The notes: generated from the sequence alone by a model not told the origin. Shown: positions 17,589 through 25,109, counted from the first letter of the stretch. The stretch is 38,064 nucleotides of DNA from Paracidovorax citrulli (GCF_900100305.1 NZ_FNEY01000039.1:1-38064); one strand, 5' to 3'. Numbers and translations: made by a program.

Positions 17589-18579
17589 CGTCATCCTCGC
17601 GGGGCTCGAACCCGTTCGTGCCGGATGGCGGGGGCGCCTCTGGGTCATCCGCCACGGGCTTGAACCCATTGCTGTTGCCGTTCGCGATCCGGGCCAGCAG
17701 CGCGGCCAGCGGGTCGGCCTTCTGCTGGTTGTCCTTCTCGTAGACGCCCAGGTGCCGCGCCAGCTTCTCGATGGCGTCCATCTTGGAGTGCATCTTGATC
17801 TCGATGCCGTCCTTGGTCTGCTTCGCGCCGGCATAGAGGGCCGCAGCTGCGCCGCTGATCTTGCGGGTGTCCTTCAGTACCACGCGCGGGGCACCATCGC
17901 CGCCGCAGTGCGGGCACTCGGGGTTGGGCTGCAGGAGAGGGTTGAACCCGATCCCGCCTGCTTCGTCGAACTCGGCAGGGTTCTTGCCCTTCTCCACCCA
18001 GTCCTCGCGGTCCCGGTTCATCTCGCCCACGGTGCGCTGGTACTTGTGCCCTTCGCCGTGGCAGCAGCGGCAGCAGCCGGTACGCACCTCCACCAGCTCG
18101 CGCGCATCGGCCAGAGCCACGCTGACGATCTCCTGCAACACGCGGTCCGCGGTGATCTCGGTGCGTGCCTGCTGGCGCTTCCTGGCTTCGGACACCGCCA
18201 GTTGGATGTCCGGTTTTGACAGGTTCTCCGCGCCCATCTGGCGAGCCGTGCCGGGGCTGTAGCCGGCTCGGATGGCGGCCTGGGTGGCGTTCAGGTCCAC
18301 CAGGTACTCGTCGACGAACTTCTCTTGCTTGGGCGTGAGCCCGAGCTGGGCGCGCTCGGCCTGCAGCGGTGGGGCGTTCTTCGGAGGCTGGGCGTGCTTG
18401 CGAGCCTGCTTTTTGGCCGGAGCCTTCGCCGGCCGCGGCGTGGTTGCCTTCTTCGCGGCGGGCTTGGCCGATGCCGGCGCTGCAGGCGCGGCCTTGCCTG
18501 CGGCCCGTTGAGGGGCTGCAGGCTTGGGGGCTATGGTCTTGCGGGGTGCAGGCTTCTTCCCTGCCGGTTCTCTGGCCAT
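17569..18579 (-). CDS. terS: Terminase small subunit with zinc-finger-like insertion
   Basis: This encodes 336 residues. The first 75 residues are a Lys/Ala/Pro-rich basic tail. Residues about 80-130 match Terminase_2 (LTPKQEKFVDEYLVDLNATQ, AAIRAGYS, a NLSKPDIQ segment). Two CxxC-type clusters, TGCCRCCHGEG near 167 and ECPHCGGDG near 218, bracket an insertion that could bind zinc. The remainder is helical with a charged tail. It should recognise the packaging site and regulate TerL. Its length, with both extensions, exceeds the usual 150-200 residues. Confidence 0.85.
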   Translation of the reverse strand: MAREPAGKKPAPRKTIAPKPAAPQRAAGKAAPAAPASAKPAAKKATTPRPAKAPAKKQARKHAQPPKNAPPLQAERAQLGLTPKQEKFVDEYLVDLNATQAAIRAGYSPGTARQMGAENLSKPDIQLAVSEARKRQQARTEITADRVLQEIVSVALADARELVEVRTGCCRCCHGEGHKYQRTVGEMNRDREDWVEKGKNPAEFDEAGGIGFNPLLQPNPECPHCGGDGAPRVVLKDTRKISGAAAALYAGAKQTKDGIEIKMHSKMDAIEKLARHLGVYEKDNQQKADPLAALLARIANGNSNGFKPVADDPEAPPPSGTNGFEPREDDDGGAPV

Positions 18580-18670
18580 GGTCAGGAAGTGTCCCGGGCC
18601 ATGGCGGGGGAGTCGAACCCTATGCCGGGTTGCCGTGCGGCGCCCGGTCTTGGCACGGCGCGATCGGGGG
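18580..18670 (-). other. Structured intergenic region before terS
   Basis: This 91-bp gap is one of the few in the left operon. On the minus strand it holds a perfect 7-bp stem, GCCGTGC with GCACGGC around a 14-nt loop, then AACCC and GGGTT arms, then GGGTTCGACTCCC, which resembles a tRNA T-arm. A complete tRNA cannot be folded: acceptor and T-stem pairs are missing. It may be a packaging signal, an attachment-site-like tRNA fragment, or chance. Confidence 0.35.
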
Positions 18671-19180
18671 TCAGATCGGCAGCAGGTGCTGCTGTAGCTC
18701 CGGCTTGCTCGCGAGCGCCGCCTTCAGTGCCCGTTCCAGCTTTTCCACGCGCGCAGCCAGCTCGGTGGCCAGGAAAAGATGCTGCCGGCCGTTCTCGATG
18801 ACGCGGGCGTCTTCCGCGAAGCCCCCCAACGCGCGCGCCGCCGTGCGGGCCTCGGTGGGCGACAGGTCCAGCACCTGCTCGCCGATCTCCAGCTTCACCA
18901 TGCCGTCGGGCAGGATGCCGCAGAAGATGGCGCGCGGCGGCGGGAACGTCTCGACCAGCTCGTAGTAGCCCCGGGTGAGGCGTTTCAGCTTGCCGTCGTC
19001 CACCAGCGCGCGCAGCCGGTCGTCCACGATGCCGAGCTTCAGGCCGGTCAGCGAGGCCACCGTGTCGCGCGAGGCCTGCTGGTCCAGCCCACGAAGATCG
19101 CGCACGGCATCGAACACCCGCTGGGTGCTGGTCAGGGGCTTGCCCTGGGGTGCTTCGGTCTTAGGCTTGTCCATTTCCAT
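18671..19180 (-). CDS. Winged-helix-like regulatory protein upstream of terminase
   Basis: This encodes 169 residues starting MEMDKPKTEAP. An internal ATG follows two codons later. Residues about 18-75 (TSTQRVFDAVRDL, ASRDTVASLTGLKLGIVDDRL, DDGKLKRLTRGYYELV) look like a winged helix-turn-helix. The rest includes DLSPTEARTAARALGG and a C-terminal coiled coil (ELAARVEKLERALKAALAS). It overlaps the upstream gene by 20 bases. A late-gene or packaging regulator is possible from its position, but no family was named. Confidence 0.7.
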   Translation of the reverse strand: MEMDKPKTEAPQGKPLTSTQRVFDAVRDLRGLDQQASRDTVASLTGLKLGIVDDRLRALVDDGKLKRLTRGYYELVETFPPPRAIFCGILPDGMVKLEIGEQVLDLSPTEARTAARALGGFAEDARVIENGRQHLFLATELAARVEKLERALKAALASKPELQQHLLPI

Positions 19181-19763
19181 ATTCGTCCCCCTTCCACGGT
19201 TTCAGCTTGACAGGCCACAGGCCCGCTTGTTCGATCTCTCGGCGCGTCTCGGCGGCCCACCGCTCGCCCAGCAGCCGATGCGCTTCCCTGCCGCCCTCCA
19301 CCAGTTGGTACTGGTCGAACAGCTCGTGGCAGCCCACGCGGCCGGGCGCCACCGTGCAGAGCGGAAAGCCCCGGCGGTCGTCCACCTTGAGCCCCATCCC
19401 CTTCCCCTGGTTCTCGTGGGCATGCTGGCTGTGGCCGTGGCGGCCGCAGGCCTTGCAGGGCATCGCAGCGACGAGGCGCCGGTAGGGCTCGCTGCGCAGC
19501 AGCTCCTCCTTCGGAATGGTGGTGGGCACCGCCTGCGGGTCCACCAGCGCATGGACCACAGCCGGGGCGAACGCGGTCCGGCGCGCCTGGAGCGCCTCCA
19601 TCTGGCGGGTGAACGCTGCGGATTCCATCGCCGCACGTGCGCGCGCGGCCAGGCGCTCGGCACGATCCGGCTCCGCCGCGGGTAGCCCCCGGGCGGCCGA
19701 GGCGAGCCGCGACCGCTTGAGCCCCACGGTGCCGCGGCTCATGGGCTTGGTGCGGGTCAGCAT
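19161..19763 (-). CDS. HNH/zinc nuclease, DUF968/NinG/Ref-like
   Basis: This encodes 200 residues from MLTRTKPMSRG. A basic Ala/Arg helical half is followed by MPCKACGRHGHSQHAHEN, then GMGLKVDDRRGFPLC and GCHELFDQ. The C-x-x-C pair with later Cys and His residues and the S-Q-x-A-H motif resemble phage recombination nucleases of the NinG/DUF968/Ref type. The product probably acts on recombination intermediates alongside the RuvC-like gene upstream. The start overlaps the preceding stop by 7 bases. A longer reading from 20072 has no protein-like start. Confidence 0.75.
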   Translation of the reverse strand: MLTRTKPMSRGTVGLKRSRLASAARGLPAAEPDRAERLAARARAAMESAAFTRQMEALQARRTAFAPAVVHALVDPQAVPTTIPKEELLRSEPYRRLVAAMPCKACGRHGHSQHAHENQGKGMGLKVDDRRGFPLCTVAPGRVGCHELFDQYQLVEGGREAHRLLGERWAAETRREIEQAGLWPVKLKPWKGDEYGNGQA

Positions 19764-20011
19764 GCCGGTGCCTCCTCGCGCGGGGCGAACTCGATGCGGG
19801 CGCGCCAGCAGTCGGCCGGGCGCGCCCGTTTCAGCTTCACGACGCGGTAGCGGGTGGTGGCGCGCGGACCGTTCGCCAGGATCAGGTAGTCGCCCACCTT
19901 CACGCCCAGGCCATGGCCGACCACGGACGCCGTCTTTCCGTCCTCGCTCACCGTGATGAAGGTGATGTTGTGGCCCCAGGTTGGGGAGGTGTAGTCGTGC
20001 GTCGTGCTCAT
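19757..20011 (-). CDS. Small beta-rich phage protein
   Basis: This encodes 84 residues starting MSTTHDYTSPTWG. The sequence is mostly short strands, including ITFITVSEDGK, VKVGDYLILAN, TRYRVVKLKRA and CWRARIEFAPRE, which suggests a small beta-barrel. The ATG overlaps the resolvase stop as ATGA. It sits between two recombination nucleases, so an accessory role in DNA recombination is possible but unsupported. Confidence 0.65.
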   Translation of the reverse strand: MSTTHDYTSPTWGHNITFITVSEDGKTASVVGHGLGVKVGDYLILANGPRATTRYRVVKLKRARPADCWRARIEFAPREEAPAC

Positions 20012-20460
20012 ACCGCCCTCGCCTTCTTCTCTGGGGCTGCCTGGCGGAACGTCCATCCCACCATCGCAGCATCGCGCTCGTGCTGATTGCACCGGCCCTG
20101 CCAGCCGGTGTAGGCCTTGAAGTTCTCGGCGGCGCGCTTGGGGCCCTTGGCCGCCGGGCTGATGCCTTGAGCGGGGATGCCCAGCTCCGCGCAGATGGCG
20201 TCGATCAAGCGGCACCACGCATCAACCGTCCCCAGGTCGCGCGCCGTGGCCAGGGCGGCGCCCTTCGCGGCCTTGCTGTGCGCGTTCCAGGCGCGACTCT
20301 GCAGACGCGAGTCCTCGTAGATCACCCAGTCCGGCCGGGCAGCGCGGATGGTGCGCTCCAGCTCGAGCGGCGCGATCGTGTCCAGCGCCACGAGCTTCCC
20401 GCCCTCGAAAGTGGCGAGGCCGGTGTCCATGCCCGGGTCGATGCCCAATATCTTGCTCAT
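20008..20460 (-). CDS. RuvC-like Holliday junction resolvase
   Basis: This encodes 150 residues starting MSKILGIDPGMDTG. D8 in G-I-D-P-G, E49 and D50 in VIYEDS, and H127 with D130 in HERDAA fit the acidic RNase H-fold active site of RuvC-type resolvases. The length matches small phage members. It would cleave four-way junctions to debranch replicated DNA before packaging. It overlaps both neighbours as ATGA in the early recombination operon. Confidence 0.8.
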   Translation of the reverse strand: MSKILGIDPGMDTGLATFEGGKLVALDTIAPLELERTIRAARPDWVIYEDSRLQSRAWNAHSKAAKGAALATARDLGTVDAWCRLIDAICAELGIPAQGISPAAKGPKRAAENFKAYTGWQGRCNQHERDAAMVGWTFRQAAPEKKARAV

Positions 20461-21164
20461 GCCGTCCTCCGGGCGATCAGCGCGGTGAACATGCCGCCTT
20501 CCTCGCGCCATGACCGGTGCTTGCGCACGTCGGCGATCGTCGGCTTTGCCACGCCATACTCCCGAGCCAGTTCCCCATCTGTGGCGCCGGCATCGATGCG
20601 GGCGCGGATGGCACGGACCTTTTGCCAGTCCAGCTTTCCCGTGCGCTGCTTCGCGCGTGCGATCCGCGCCCGCTGCAGTTGAGTAACGGACTTCCCGATC
20701 GCCTTGTCTTCGCGGCGTCCGAGGTACATGTGCTGGTACTCGACGCATCGATCGTTCTCGCAATCCACGCGCACTGTCTGCTGGTAGCCCAGCGGGCCGC
20801 GCTTGATTTGCCAGATGGTCCGCCGCACCGACGTGGGCACGCCGTCCTTGCCGATGCAGGCCATGGGCCCGCGCCTGGGATCCAGATACCCCGGCCACTC
20901 CAGACAGCCATCGATCGTCCGGCGGCTGCGGTTGGTGAGGATTTCCAGCTTCAGCGCATCGGTGAAGTCCCAGTCCTTGATCACCAGGTGGGGGATGCCT
21001 TCGATGTAGACGCTCCGGATCAGGTCTTCTGCCTTCAACGCTTCCAGGACGGCGCGCAGGCGTTGGCGCACCTCGTGGTTTCGGGAACCGGCCAAATCGA
21101 GCGTTCGCGCCGGCCCCTCGGTGATCCGGGCCAGAACAGCCTCGCGTGTGAATTCGATCTTCAT
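20457..21164 (-). CDS. HNH-like protein with C-terminal helix-turn-helix
   Basis: This encodes 235 residues starting MKIEFTREAVL. Residues 1-75 may be a winged helix. The centre (GCLEWPGYL, VRRTIWQIKRGPLGY, VDCENDRCVEYQHMYLG) follows the phage HNH layout with a Cys pair and final H. The usual first His in H-x-C-D-N is replaced by D, so activity is uncertain. The C-terminus (DWQKVRAIRARI, GATDGELAREYGVAKPTIAD) resembles a resolvase-type HTH. It could be a homing-type endonuclease turned DNA-binding protein. Confidence 0.7.
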   Translation of the reverse strand: MKIEFTREAVLARITEGPARTLDLAGSRNHEVRQRLRAVLEALKAEDLIRSVYIEGIPHLVIKDWDFTDALKLEILTNRSRRTIDGCLEWPGYLDPRRGPMACIGKDGVPTSVRRTIWQIKRGPLGYQQTVRVDCENDRCVEYQHMYLGRREDKAIGKSVTQLQRARIARAKQRTGKLDWQKVRAIRARIDAGATDGELAREYGVAKPTIADVRKHRSWREEGGMFTALIARRTA

Positions 21165-21946
21165 GACTGGGCCCTCTGGAATGCGTCCACGCGCTCCTGC
21201 GCGACGGCCTTGAGTGCCCGGGTGCGTCGGCGGTCCTGCCACGCGCGTACCTTCAGGAGGCGCTGGGCCCGGGGCATGCCGCGGGTCAGCAGCGCGCGCA
21301 GCGTCTGCAGCTTTGCCAGCGCCTCCGCCTTCGCCGGGCTGTCGGCCTGCACGTCGGGCGCTGGCAGTGCGAGCGCGGCGCGTGGCGCCGGCAGGGCCAG
21401 TTGCTCGCGCACGTCGTCCGGCAGGGCCTCCAGCCCCCCGGTGAGGCGGCCGGCGGCGATGGCTTCCTGCACGGCCCGGGTGCGACCCTCGGCGTCGTAG
21501 CCCAGGCTGACCTGCAGCTGCGGGCGCCTGCGCATGGCCCGGGCCTCGCCGGTGATGCGCGCATAGCCCTCGATGAAGGCCTGCCGCGCACCGAACTTGT
21601 CGCCCGCGGCGAGCAGCGGCGCGGCCAGCCCCCAGGCCTCCGCGATTTCGTTGTTCCATACCACGGTGGCGCGTTCGTCCTGGCTGCTCATGGCCAGGGC
21701 GTAGGCCTCGGCGGGCAGCAGGCGACCCAGGGCGTGGTCCGCATACTGCAGCACCGTGCCGGTGAGGATCGGCCCCCTGTGCTCGGCCCGGATGCGCGCC
21801 AGGGCCATTTGCAGCACCGGCTTGGGCAGGTGCGCCAGATCGTCCATCAGCAGGCTCAGCGCGGCGGGGCGAATGGCTTGGCCGGCCAGCTCCATGGTGG
21901 CGCCCAGCTCTTCGGCGAGCCAGTCGCGTGCGTCTTCGTCAAGCAT
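21161..21946 (-). CDS. Replication-associated protein, possible helicase loader
   Basis: This encodes 261 residues from MLDEDARDWLAEELGA, preceded by GGGAGGG. It is almost entirely helical with no P-loop. LSLLMDDLAHLPKPVLQMALARI and LPAEAYALAMSSQDERATVVW are followed by a segment starting FGARQAFIEGYARITGE, then a basic C-terminus. It lies immediately downstream of the O-like initiator, in the place of a lambda P-type loader. That assignment is based on position. Confidence 0.65.
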   Translation of the reverse strand: MLDEDARDWLAEELGATMELAGQAIRPAALSLLMDDLAHLPKPVLQMALARIRAEHRGPILTGTVLQYADHALGRLLPAEAYALAMSSQDERATVVWNNEIAEAWGLAAPLLAAGDKFGARQAFIEGYARITGEARAMRRRPQLQVSLGYDAEGRTRAVQEAIAAGRLTGGLEALPDDVREQLALPAPRAALALPAPDVQADSPAKAEALAKLQTLRALLTRGMPRAQRLLKVRAWQDRRRTRALKAVAQERVDAFQRAQS

Positions 21947-22937
21947 TGCAGCCCTCCCCGCTCTGAGCTGCGCGACGGGCGGCCCGCTCACGCGACAGGC
22001 GTTTCGCCTCCTCGATGGCATCGAGGTTGCCCGCAGTGCGGTCTTCCTGCTGGGCCTGCACCCGCGTCATGCCCGTCCCCGTGCTGGCCTGGGTGTGCCA
22101 CTTCTCCGCATCGGCCAGCAGGAGGCGCACGGGGTGCATCTGCTGCACCACGAACTGCTCGGCGACACGGCGGACGTAGTGCACCGCCACCCGCGGCGCC
22201 GCATCCACGCCCACCCGGTCGATGAACTTCGCCATCTGCCCGGCCACCGACGCGTTCCACACCGGCCATGCGGCGTACCGGACGAAGTAGGCGATCGCGT
22301 AGGCCATCCAGGCCTTGAAGGTCTTCGACTTCTCGAGGGGGTAGCTCAGCTCGCCCGGGATCTCGTAGATCGTGCCGTTGGGTGCCGTGAAGCGCCGTGG
22401 TGCCGTGGGCTCCGCCTGGGCGTCAGCCCCGGCCGGAGAAGTATCTGCCGTAGTCTCTGAGGTAGTCTCTGTAGTAGTCTTTCTTATCTTAGATTGCGGG
22501 GTTGCAGCAGTCCTGTTTGCGGGATTCCCGCAATCTGGCGTGCTGGATTCCGGCGGTCCAGATTGCGGGGGCTCTGCACTCTTGATTGCGGGATTCCCGC
22601 AATCTTGATTGCGGGCGGCTTCGGCGGTCAGCAGCTGGGCCTCCAGCTCCTGGAAGTTCACGCGGTAGAACAGCTTGGCGGGGATGCCGCGGCGCTCCTC
22701 CTCCATCGCGCCCAGGGCGATCAGGCGCTTGCGGGCCGTCTCTTGCTCGGCCCGCCTGAGCCCCGTCTCTTCCTCCCACTCCACCTGGGACTTGAAGAAC
22801 CAGCCGTCCTCGTCTTCGCTGCGGCGCGCCCAGTACACGGCCTGGGACAGCATGAGAGCCCCGGTCACACCGATGCCCAGCCCCACGAAGGAGCGCTGGA
22901 ACGCGATCGGCCGATCCAGATAGTTCGCCAGGTTCAT
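21939..22937 (-). CDS. Replication initiator, lambda O-like organisation
   Basis: This encodes 332 residues starting MNLANYLDRPIAFQRSFV. Residues about 1-105 form a winged-helix domain (GALMLSQAVYWARRS, a SQVEWEEETGLRRAEQE segment, RLIALGAMEEER). The linker, residues about 108-175, is Pro/Ser/Thr-rich, and its codons carry the iteron array at 22491-22615. The C-terminal domain (KSKTFKAWMAYAIAYF, FVVQQMHPVRLLL) is helical. DNA-binding domain, iteron-bearing linker and helicase-interaction domain is the lambda O layout. It is coupled by ATGA to the antirepressor gene. Confidence 0.75.
   Translation of the reverse strand: MNLANYLDRPIAFQRSFVGLGIGVTGALMLSQAVYWARRSEDEDGWFFKSQVEWEEETGLRRAEQETARKRLIALGAMEEERRGIPAKLFYRVNFQELEAQLLTAEAARNQDCGNPAIKSAEPPQSGPPESSTPDCGNPANRTAATPQSKIRKTTTETTSETTADTSPAGADAQAEPTAPRRFTAPNGTIYEIPGELSYPLEKSKTFKAWMAYAIAYFVRYAAWPVWNASVAGQMAKFIDRVGVDAAPRVAVHYVRRVAEQFVVQQMHPVRLLLADAEKWHTQASTGTGMTRVQAQQEDRTAGNLDAIEEAKRLSRERAARRAAQSGEGCNA
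22491..22615. repeat. Iteron array, probable replication origin
   Basis: Seven copies of GATTGCGGG lie inside the initiator gene. Direct copies are at 22492-22500, 22515-22523 (one mismatch), 22561-22569, 22584-22592 and 22607-22615. Inverted copies are at 22527-22535 and 22596-22604. Two inverted pairs are separated by ATT and form palindromes. Immediately to the left (22452-22491) is an unusually AT-rich purine/pyrimidine-biased stretch with three TAGTCT repeats, a good candidate unwinding element. This mirrors the lambda origin inside gene O. Confidence 0.75.
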
Positions 22938-23644
22938 GCCTGGGGCCCTCCTTGCGCCTTCCGCGCCTGATGCTTGCCCCAAAGCCCCGCGACCCACTCC
23001 ACGCCCTTCGGCGTGAACTTCGTGGTGTTGAAGGCATGCTCGTTCGCGGTAGCCACTCCCGACCGCACGACGAAGCGCCCGGCCTCGATGTGGCTCTGGT
23101 AGGCGGTCCACTCCCCGCCCAGGCGGTACATGACCTTCTCCTCCTGCAGGAACGCCCGGAACTCGTGTTCGTTGGCCCGCAGGAGCTTGGCGACCTGGCG
23201 AAAGCCCATGGCGCCGTGGGCGGCCACGTATCGGTCCACGTACTCCACCTTCGGCGCGGCCTCCGCCAGCAGCGCTTGCTGCTGCTCGATCTGCTCCGCC
23301 TGTTCGGCCGCGAGGCGCAGGGCCTGGGCCATCGTGCGCGGCAGCGCGGGGGCGGCCTGGGCCTCCAGCTCCTGCCAACGATCGACCACGCGGGCCGTGA
23401 ACTCGGGCGACAGCCGGGCGATCAGCACCAGCGAGTCGCGCTTGCTCAGCCGGCACTCCATGTAGGTCTGCCCGTTCTGCGGGTTGGTCCAGGGGGTCTC
23501 CTGAATTTCAGGGCACACCCCCGACTCCCGCAGCGAGCGGCAGACGGGCATCACGTTGTCGTGGCGCTTCCCGGTCAGCTCGGCGATCTCGCGGCTGCTC
23601 ATCGTCAGGGGCAGCGCTCCCTGGGTTGCGAGGATCGCGCTCAT
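22934..23644 (-). CDS. Rha/KilAC-type antirepressor-like protein
   Basis: This encodes 236 residues. Residues about 14-80 match the Rha regulatory domain (MSSREIAELTGKRHDNVM, then Y-M-E-C-R-L-S-K-R-D-S-L). A Gln/Glu coiled coil lies near 110-130. The C-terminal domain matches KilAC/ANT (GAMGFRQVAKLLRANEHEF, AFLQEEKVMYRLGGEW, FTPKGVEWVAGLW). Such proteins often antagonise repressors or act in early regulation. It is coupled by ATGA to the genes on both sides. Confidence 0.8.
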   Translation of the reverse strand: MSAILATQGALPLTMSSREIAELTGKRHDNVMPVCRSLRESGVCPEIQETPWTNPQNGQTYMECRLSKRDSLVLIARLSPEFTARVVDRWQELEAQAAPALPRTMAQALRLAAEQAEQIEQQQALLAEAAPKVEYVDRYVAAHGAMGFRQVAKLLRANEHEFRAFLQEEKVMYRLGGEWTAYQSHIEAGRFVVRSGVATANEHAFNTTKFTPKGVEWVAGLWGKHQARKAQGGPQA

Positions 23645-23952
23645 TGCCCCGTGCCCTCCGATTCGGGGGCCCCGAACGGGCCTATGAGCTTCGCGAGCGC
23701 GTCGATACGCTTCGAGTCATGGCTGATCTTGTCCACCACCATTTGCCGGTACGTCTTGCCGTGCACCAGCGCGTAGATGCAGTCGCGGAGAACCCCGGCC
23801 GTGTCCAGACCGCGCGCAGCACAGTGCTGCAACCACAGCTCGTGGGTCACTTCATCGATCTTGGTCTTGGCGTCGCAGGTCAGCTTGCCGAGCGGGCCTG
23901 CGACACCTCGGGCGAACATGGGGTCGTCGTGGTCTTCTGGGGTCGTGCTCAT
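23641..23952 (-). CDS. Small early phage protein
   Basis: This encodes 103 residues starting MSTTPEDHDDPMF. It is helical, with a segment starting KTKIDEVTHELWLQ followed by GVLRDCIYALVHGKTYRQMV and DKISHDSKRIDALAKLIG. There is no membrane segment or catalytic motif. Both ends overlap neighbours as ATGA within the early operon. The function is not recognised. Confidence 0.65.
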   Translation of the reverse strand: MSTTPEDHDDPMFARGVAGPLGKLTCDAKTKIDEVTHELWLQHCAARGLDTAGVLRDCIYALVHGKTYRQMVVDKISHDSKRIDALAKLIGPFGAPESEGTGQ

Positions 23953-24176
23953 GCGTCCGCCGGTGTGGTTCGTAGGGATGAGCTCTGGGAAGGGGTGCCC
24001 TCCCCGGCCGCTCCGGAGTTCGGAAGATCAGCAACCTGGGGTTCCCAGGAGCGGCAGTGCTCAACCAGGGTCGCCAGGTGATGGCGCTCAGCGTTCAGGT
24101 CGGGGGATTCATCCAGAGTGCGCGCCACCGAGGCGAGCATCTGAAAAACACGTTCTTTCGGAGAGCGGTCATTCAT
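23949..24176 (-). CDS. Small early phage protein
   Basis: This encodes 75 residues from MNDRSPKERVFQML. The start is chosen because CAGGA lies upstream and because codon use changes before it. The first 45 residues are helical (RVFQMLASVARTLDESP, NAERHHLATLVEHCRSW). The tail is Ser/Pro/Gly-rich. The longer reading from 24440 would join this gene to a separate upstream gene that appears frameshifted. The function is unknown. Confidence 0.6.
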   Translation of the reverse strand: MNDRSPKERVFQMLASVARTLDESPDLNAERHHLATLVEHCRSWEPQVADLPNSGAAGEGTPSQSSSLRTTPADA

Positions 24177-24193
24177 GTCAGTACGTCCTGAAA

Positions 24194-24440
24194 TCAAACC
24201 AGGTGAGCGTGGATCGGCCTGCCCACATCGATCTGGAGGAGGTGGTAGAGCTGCGCGCGCGGGCAGAGCAACTGGTCGCGATTGCGAGGAATACGCTGCG
24301 CTCTGCCAGCGGGCTCGCCCGATCTCGGCGTCCACAGGATTGAGGGGCGCGACCTGGGCAGACTGCAAGCGAGCAACGTCTGATCGCGCCTTGGCGCGCA
24401 GGTCTTCGAGCGAAGGAATGGCGGGGGTCCGGTCAGCCAT
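24194..24440 (-). pseudogene. Small early gene, apparent frameshift
   Basis: The ATG at 24440 follows a strong AAGGAGGTGAACC. The first 40 residues (MADRTPAIPSLEDLRAKARS onwards) read well to DAEIG. In that frame the rest becomes Pro/Ala/Ser-rich with AT-rich third positions. Skipping one base in the run of three G restores a GC3-rich frame. That frame encodes RNRDQLLCPRAQLYHLLQID and stops at 24194, just before the next gene's ribosome site. This fits a one-base insertion or sequencing error. Confidence 0.45.
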
Positions 24441-24687
24441 GGTTCACCTCCTTCTGCGGGGCGGCCAGAAGGACGAGCACGGGCCCAACGACAATCGAAG
24501 CAGCGATGACCCTGAACAGCAAGCCGTCCCCAACGATGAAGCCGACCATTGCCAGAGCCAACAGATGGATCGCCAAAAAGGCGCTGTTGCAGGCGCGCCA
24601 GAAGCGCTTTCTCCGAGCTGCGGCGATCCTGCATTGGGGCAGGTTCGTGGGTGTAGGCATTTCCGTGTGGGTTCTGCAATCGGTCAT
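24433..24687 (-). CDS. Small two-helix membrane protein
   Basis: This encodes 84 residues from the ATG at 24687; a GTG start at 24720 is possible. A basic N-terminal part (AARRKRFWRACN) is followed by two hydrophobic segments, FLAIHLLALAMVGFIVG and a segment starting FRVIAASIVVGPVLVLL. The C-terminus is short and charged. It overlaps the next gene by 8 bases. A plus-strand ORF at 24506-24808 covers the same region. The minus reading is favoured by operon continuity, with moderate certainty. Confidence 0.5.
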   Translation of the reverse strand: MTDCRTHTEMPTPTNLPQCRIAAARRKRFWRACNSAFLAIHLLALAMVGFIVGDGLLFRVIAASIVVGPVLVLLAAPQKEVNHG

Positions 24688-24813
24688 GCGCACCGCCCCC
24701 GCACAGACTTGGCTGCGCACCGCGTATGCGCTGATCGCGCTGGCGTACCTGTGGATGGATCTGCACTACACGTCACAGCGGCTGCGAAGGAAGACATGGC
24801 GACGCTGAATCGC

Positions 24814-25074
24814 TCAGCCATGGCCAACCTCCCCTGCTGGGGCCTGGGCGCCCTGGTCTGCCAGCTCGGGCCAGATCAGGTGCCAGTCGTCAGGGAAAAG
24901 CTCTTTGCGTGTGGCCACGCCACGGGCTTCAGCGACGGGCGCGAGCCTGATCAGCTTGGCATCGGGGATGCGCCCGGCCTCTTTCCACCCTGAAACGGAT
25001 GGTGGTTTGACATCCGTCAGCTTCGCGACCTCATAGGTGCCGCCGAGAGCGTTGATCAGTTGAAGTGCGTCCAT
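24814..25074 (-). CDS. cro: Cro/YdaS-like repressor
   Basis: This encodes 86 residues starting MDALQLINALGG. Residues 1-45 form a helix-turn-helix (GTYEVAKLTDVKPPSVSGWK), with V-K-P-P-S-V-S-G-W as the recognition helix. That matches the CI helix RPPSVNGW, so both should bind the same operators. It is the first gene of the leftward operon. Its ATG lies exactly at the predicted transcription start, so the mRNA may be leaderless. The C-terminal 30 residues are Pro/Ala-rich. Confidence 0.8.
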   Translation of the reverse strand: MDALQLINALGGTYEVAKLTDVKPPSVSGWKEAGRIPDAKLIRLAPVAEARGVATRKELFPDDWHLIWPELADQGAQAPAGEVGHG

Positions 25075-25080
25075 GCCGAC

Positions 25081-25109
25081 ATATTAGGCATGCCTTACAT
25101 TCGTGTCAA
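25081..25109 (-). promoter_or_regulatory. Leftward early promoter (PR-like)
   Basis: Read on the minus strand, TTGACA (25109-25104) is followed by a 17-bp spacer and TAATAT (25086-25081), near the sigma-70 ideal. Transcription should begin near 25074, the first base of the Cro ATG. One operator fills the spacer and a second abuts the -35 box, so repressor binding would block polymerase. Confidence 0.85.

Noticed and set aside
18590-18665. Possible tRNA gene
   Set aside because: Only a T-loop-like motif is present; acceptor stem, D-arm and anticodon arm do not fold.
22491-22615. CRISPR-like repeats
   Set aside because: The repeats are 9 bp, in both orientations and inside a coding region, so iterons explain them better.
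24506-24808. Plus-strand ORF with two hydrophobic stretches
   Set aside because: It is plausible as a protein, but it has no ribosome site and opposes the early operon. Third-position bias cannot separate it from the minus-strand gene, so the minus reading was kept with low confidence.
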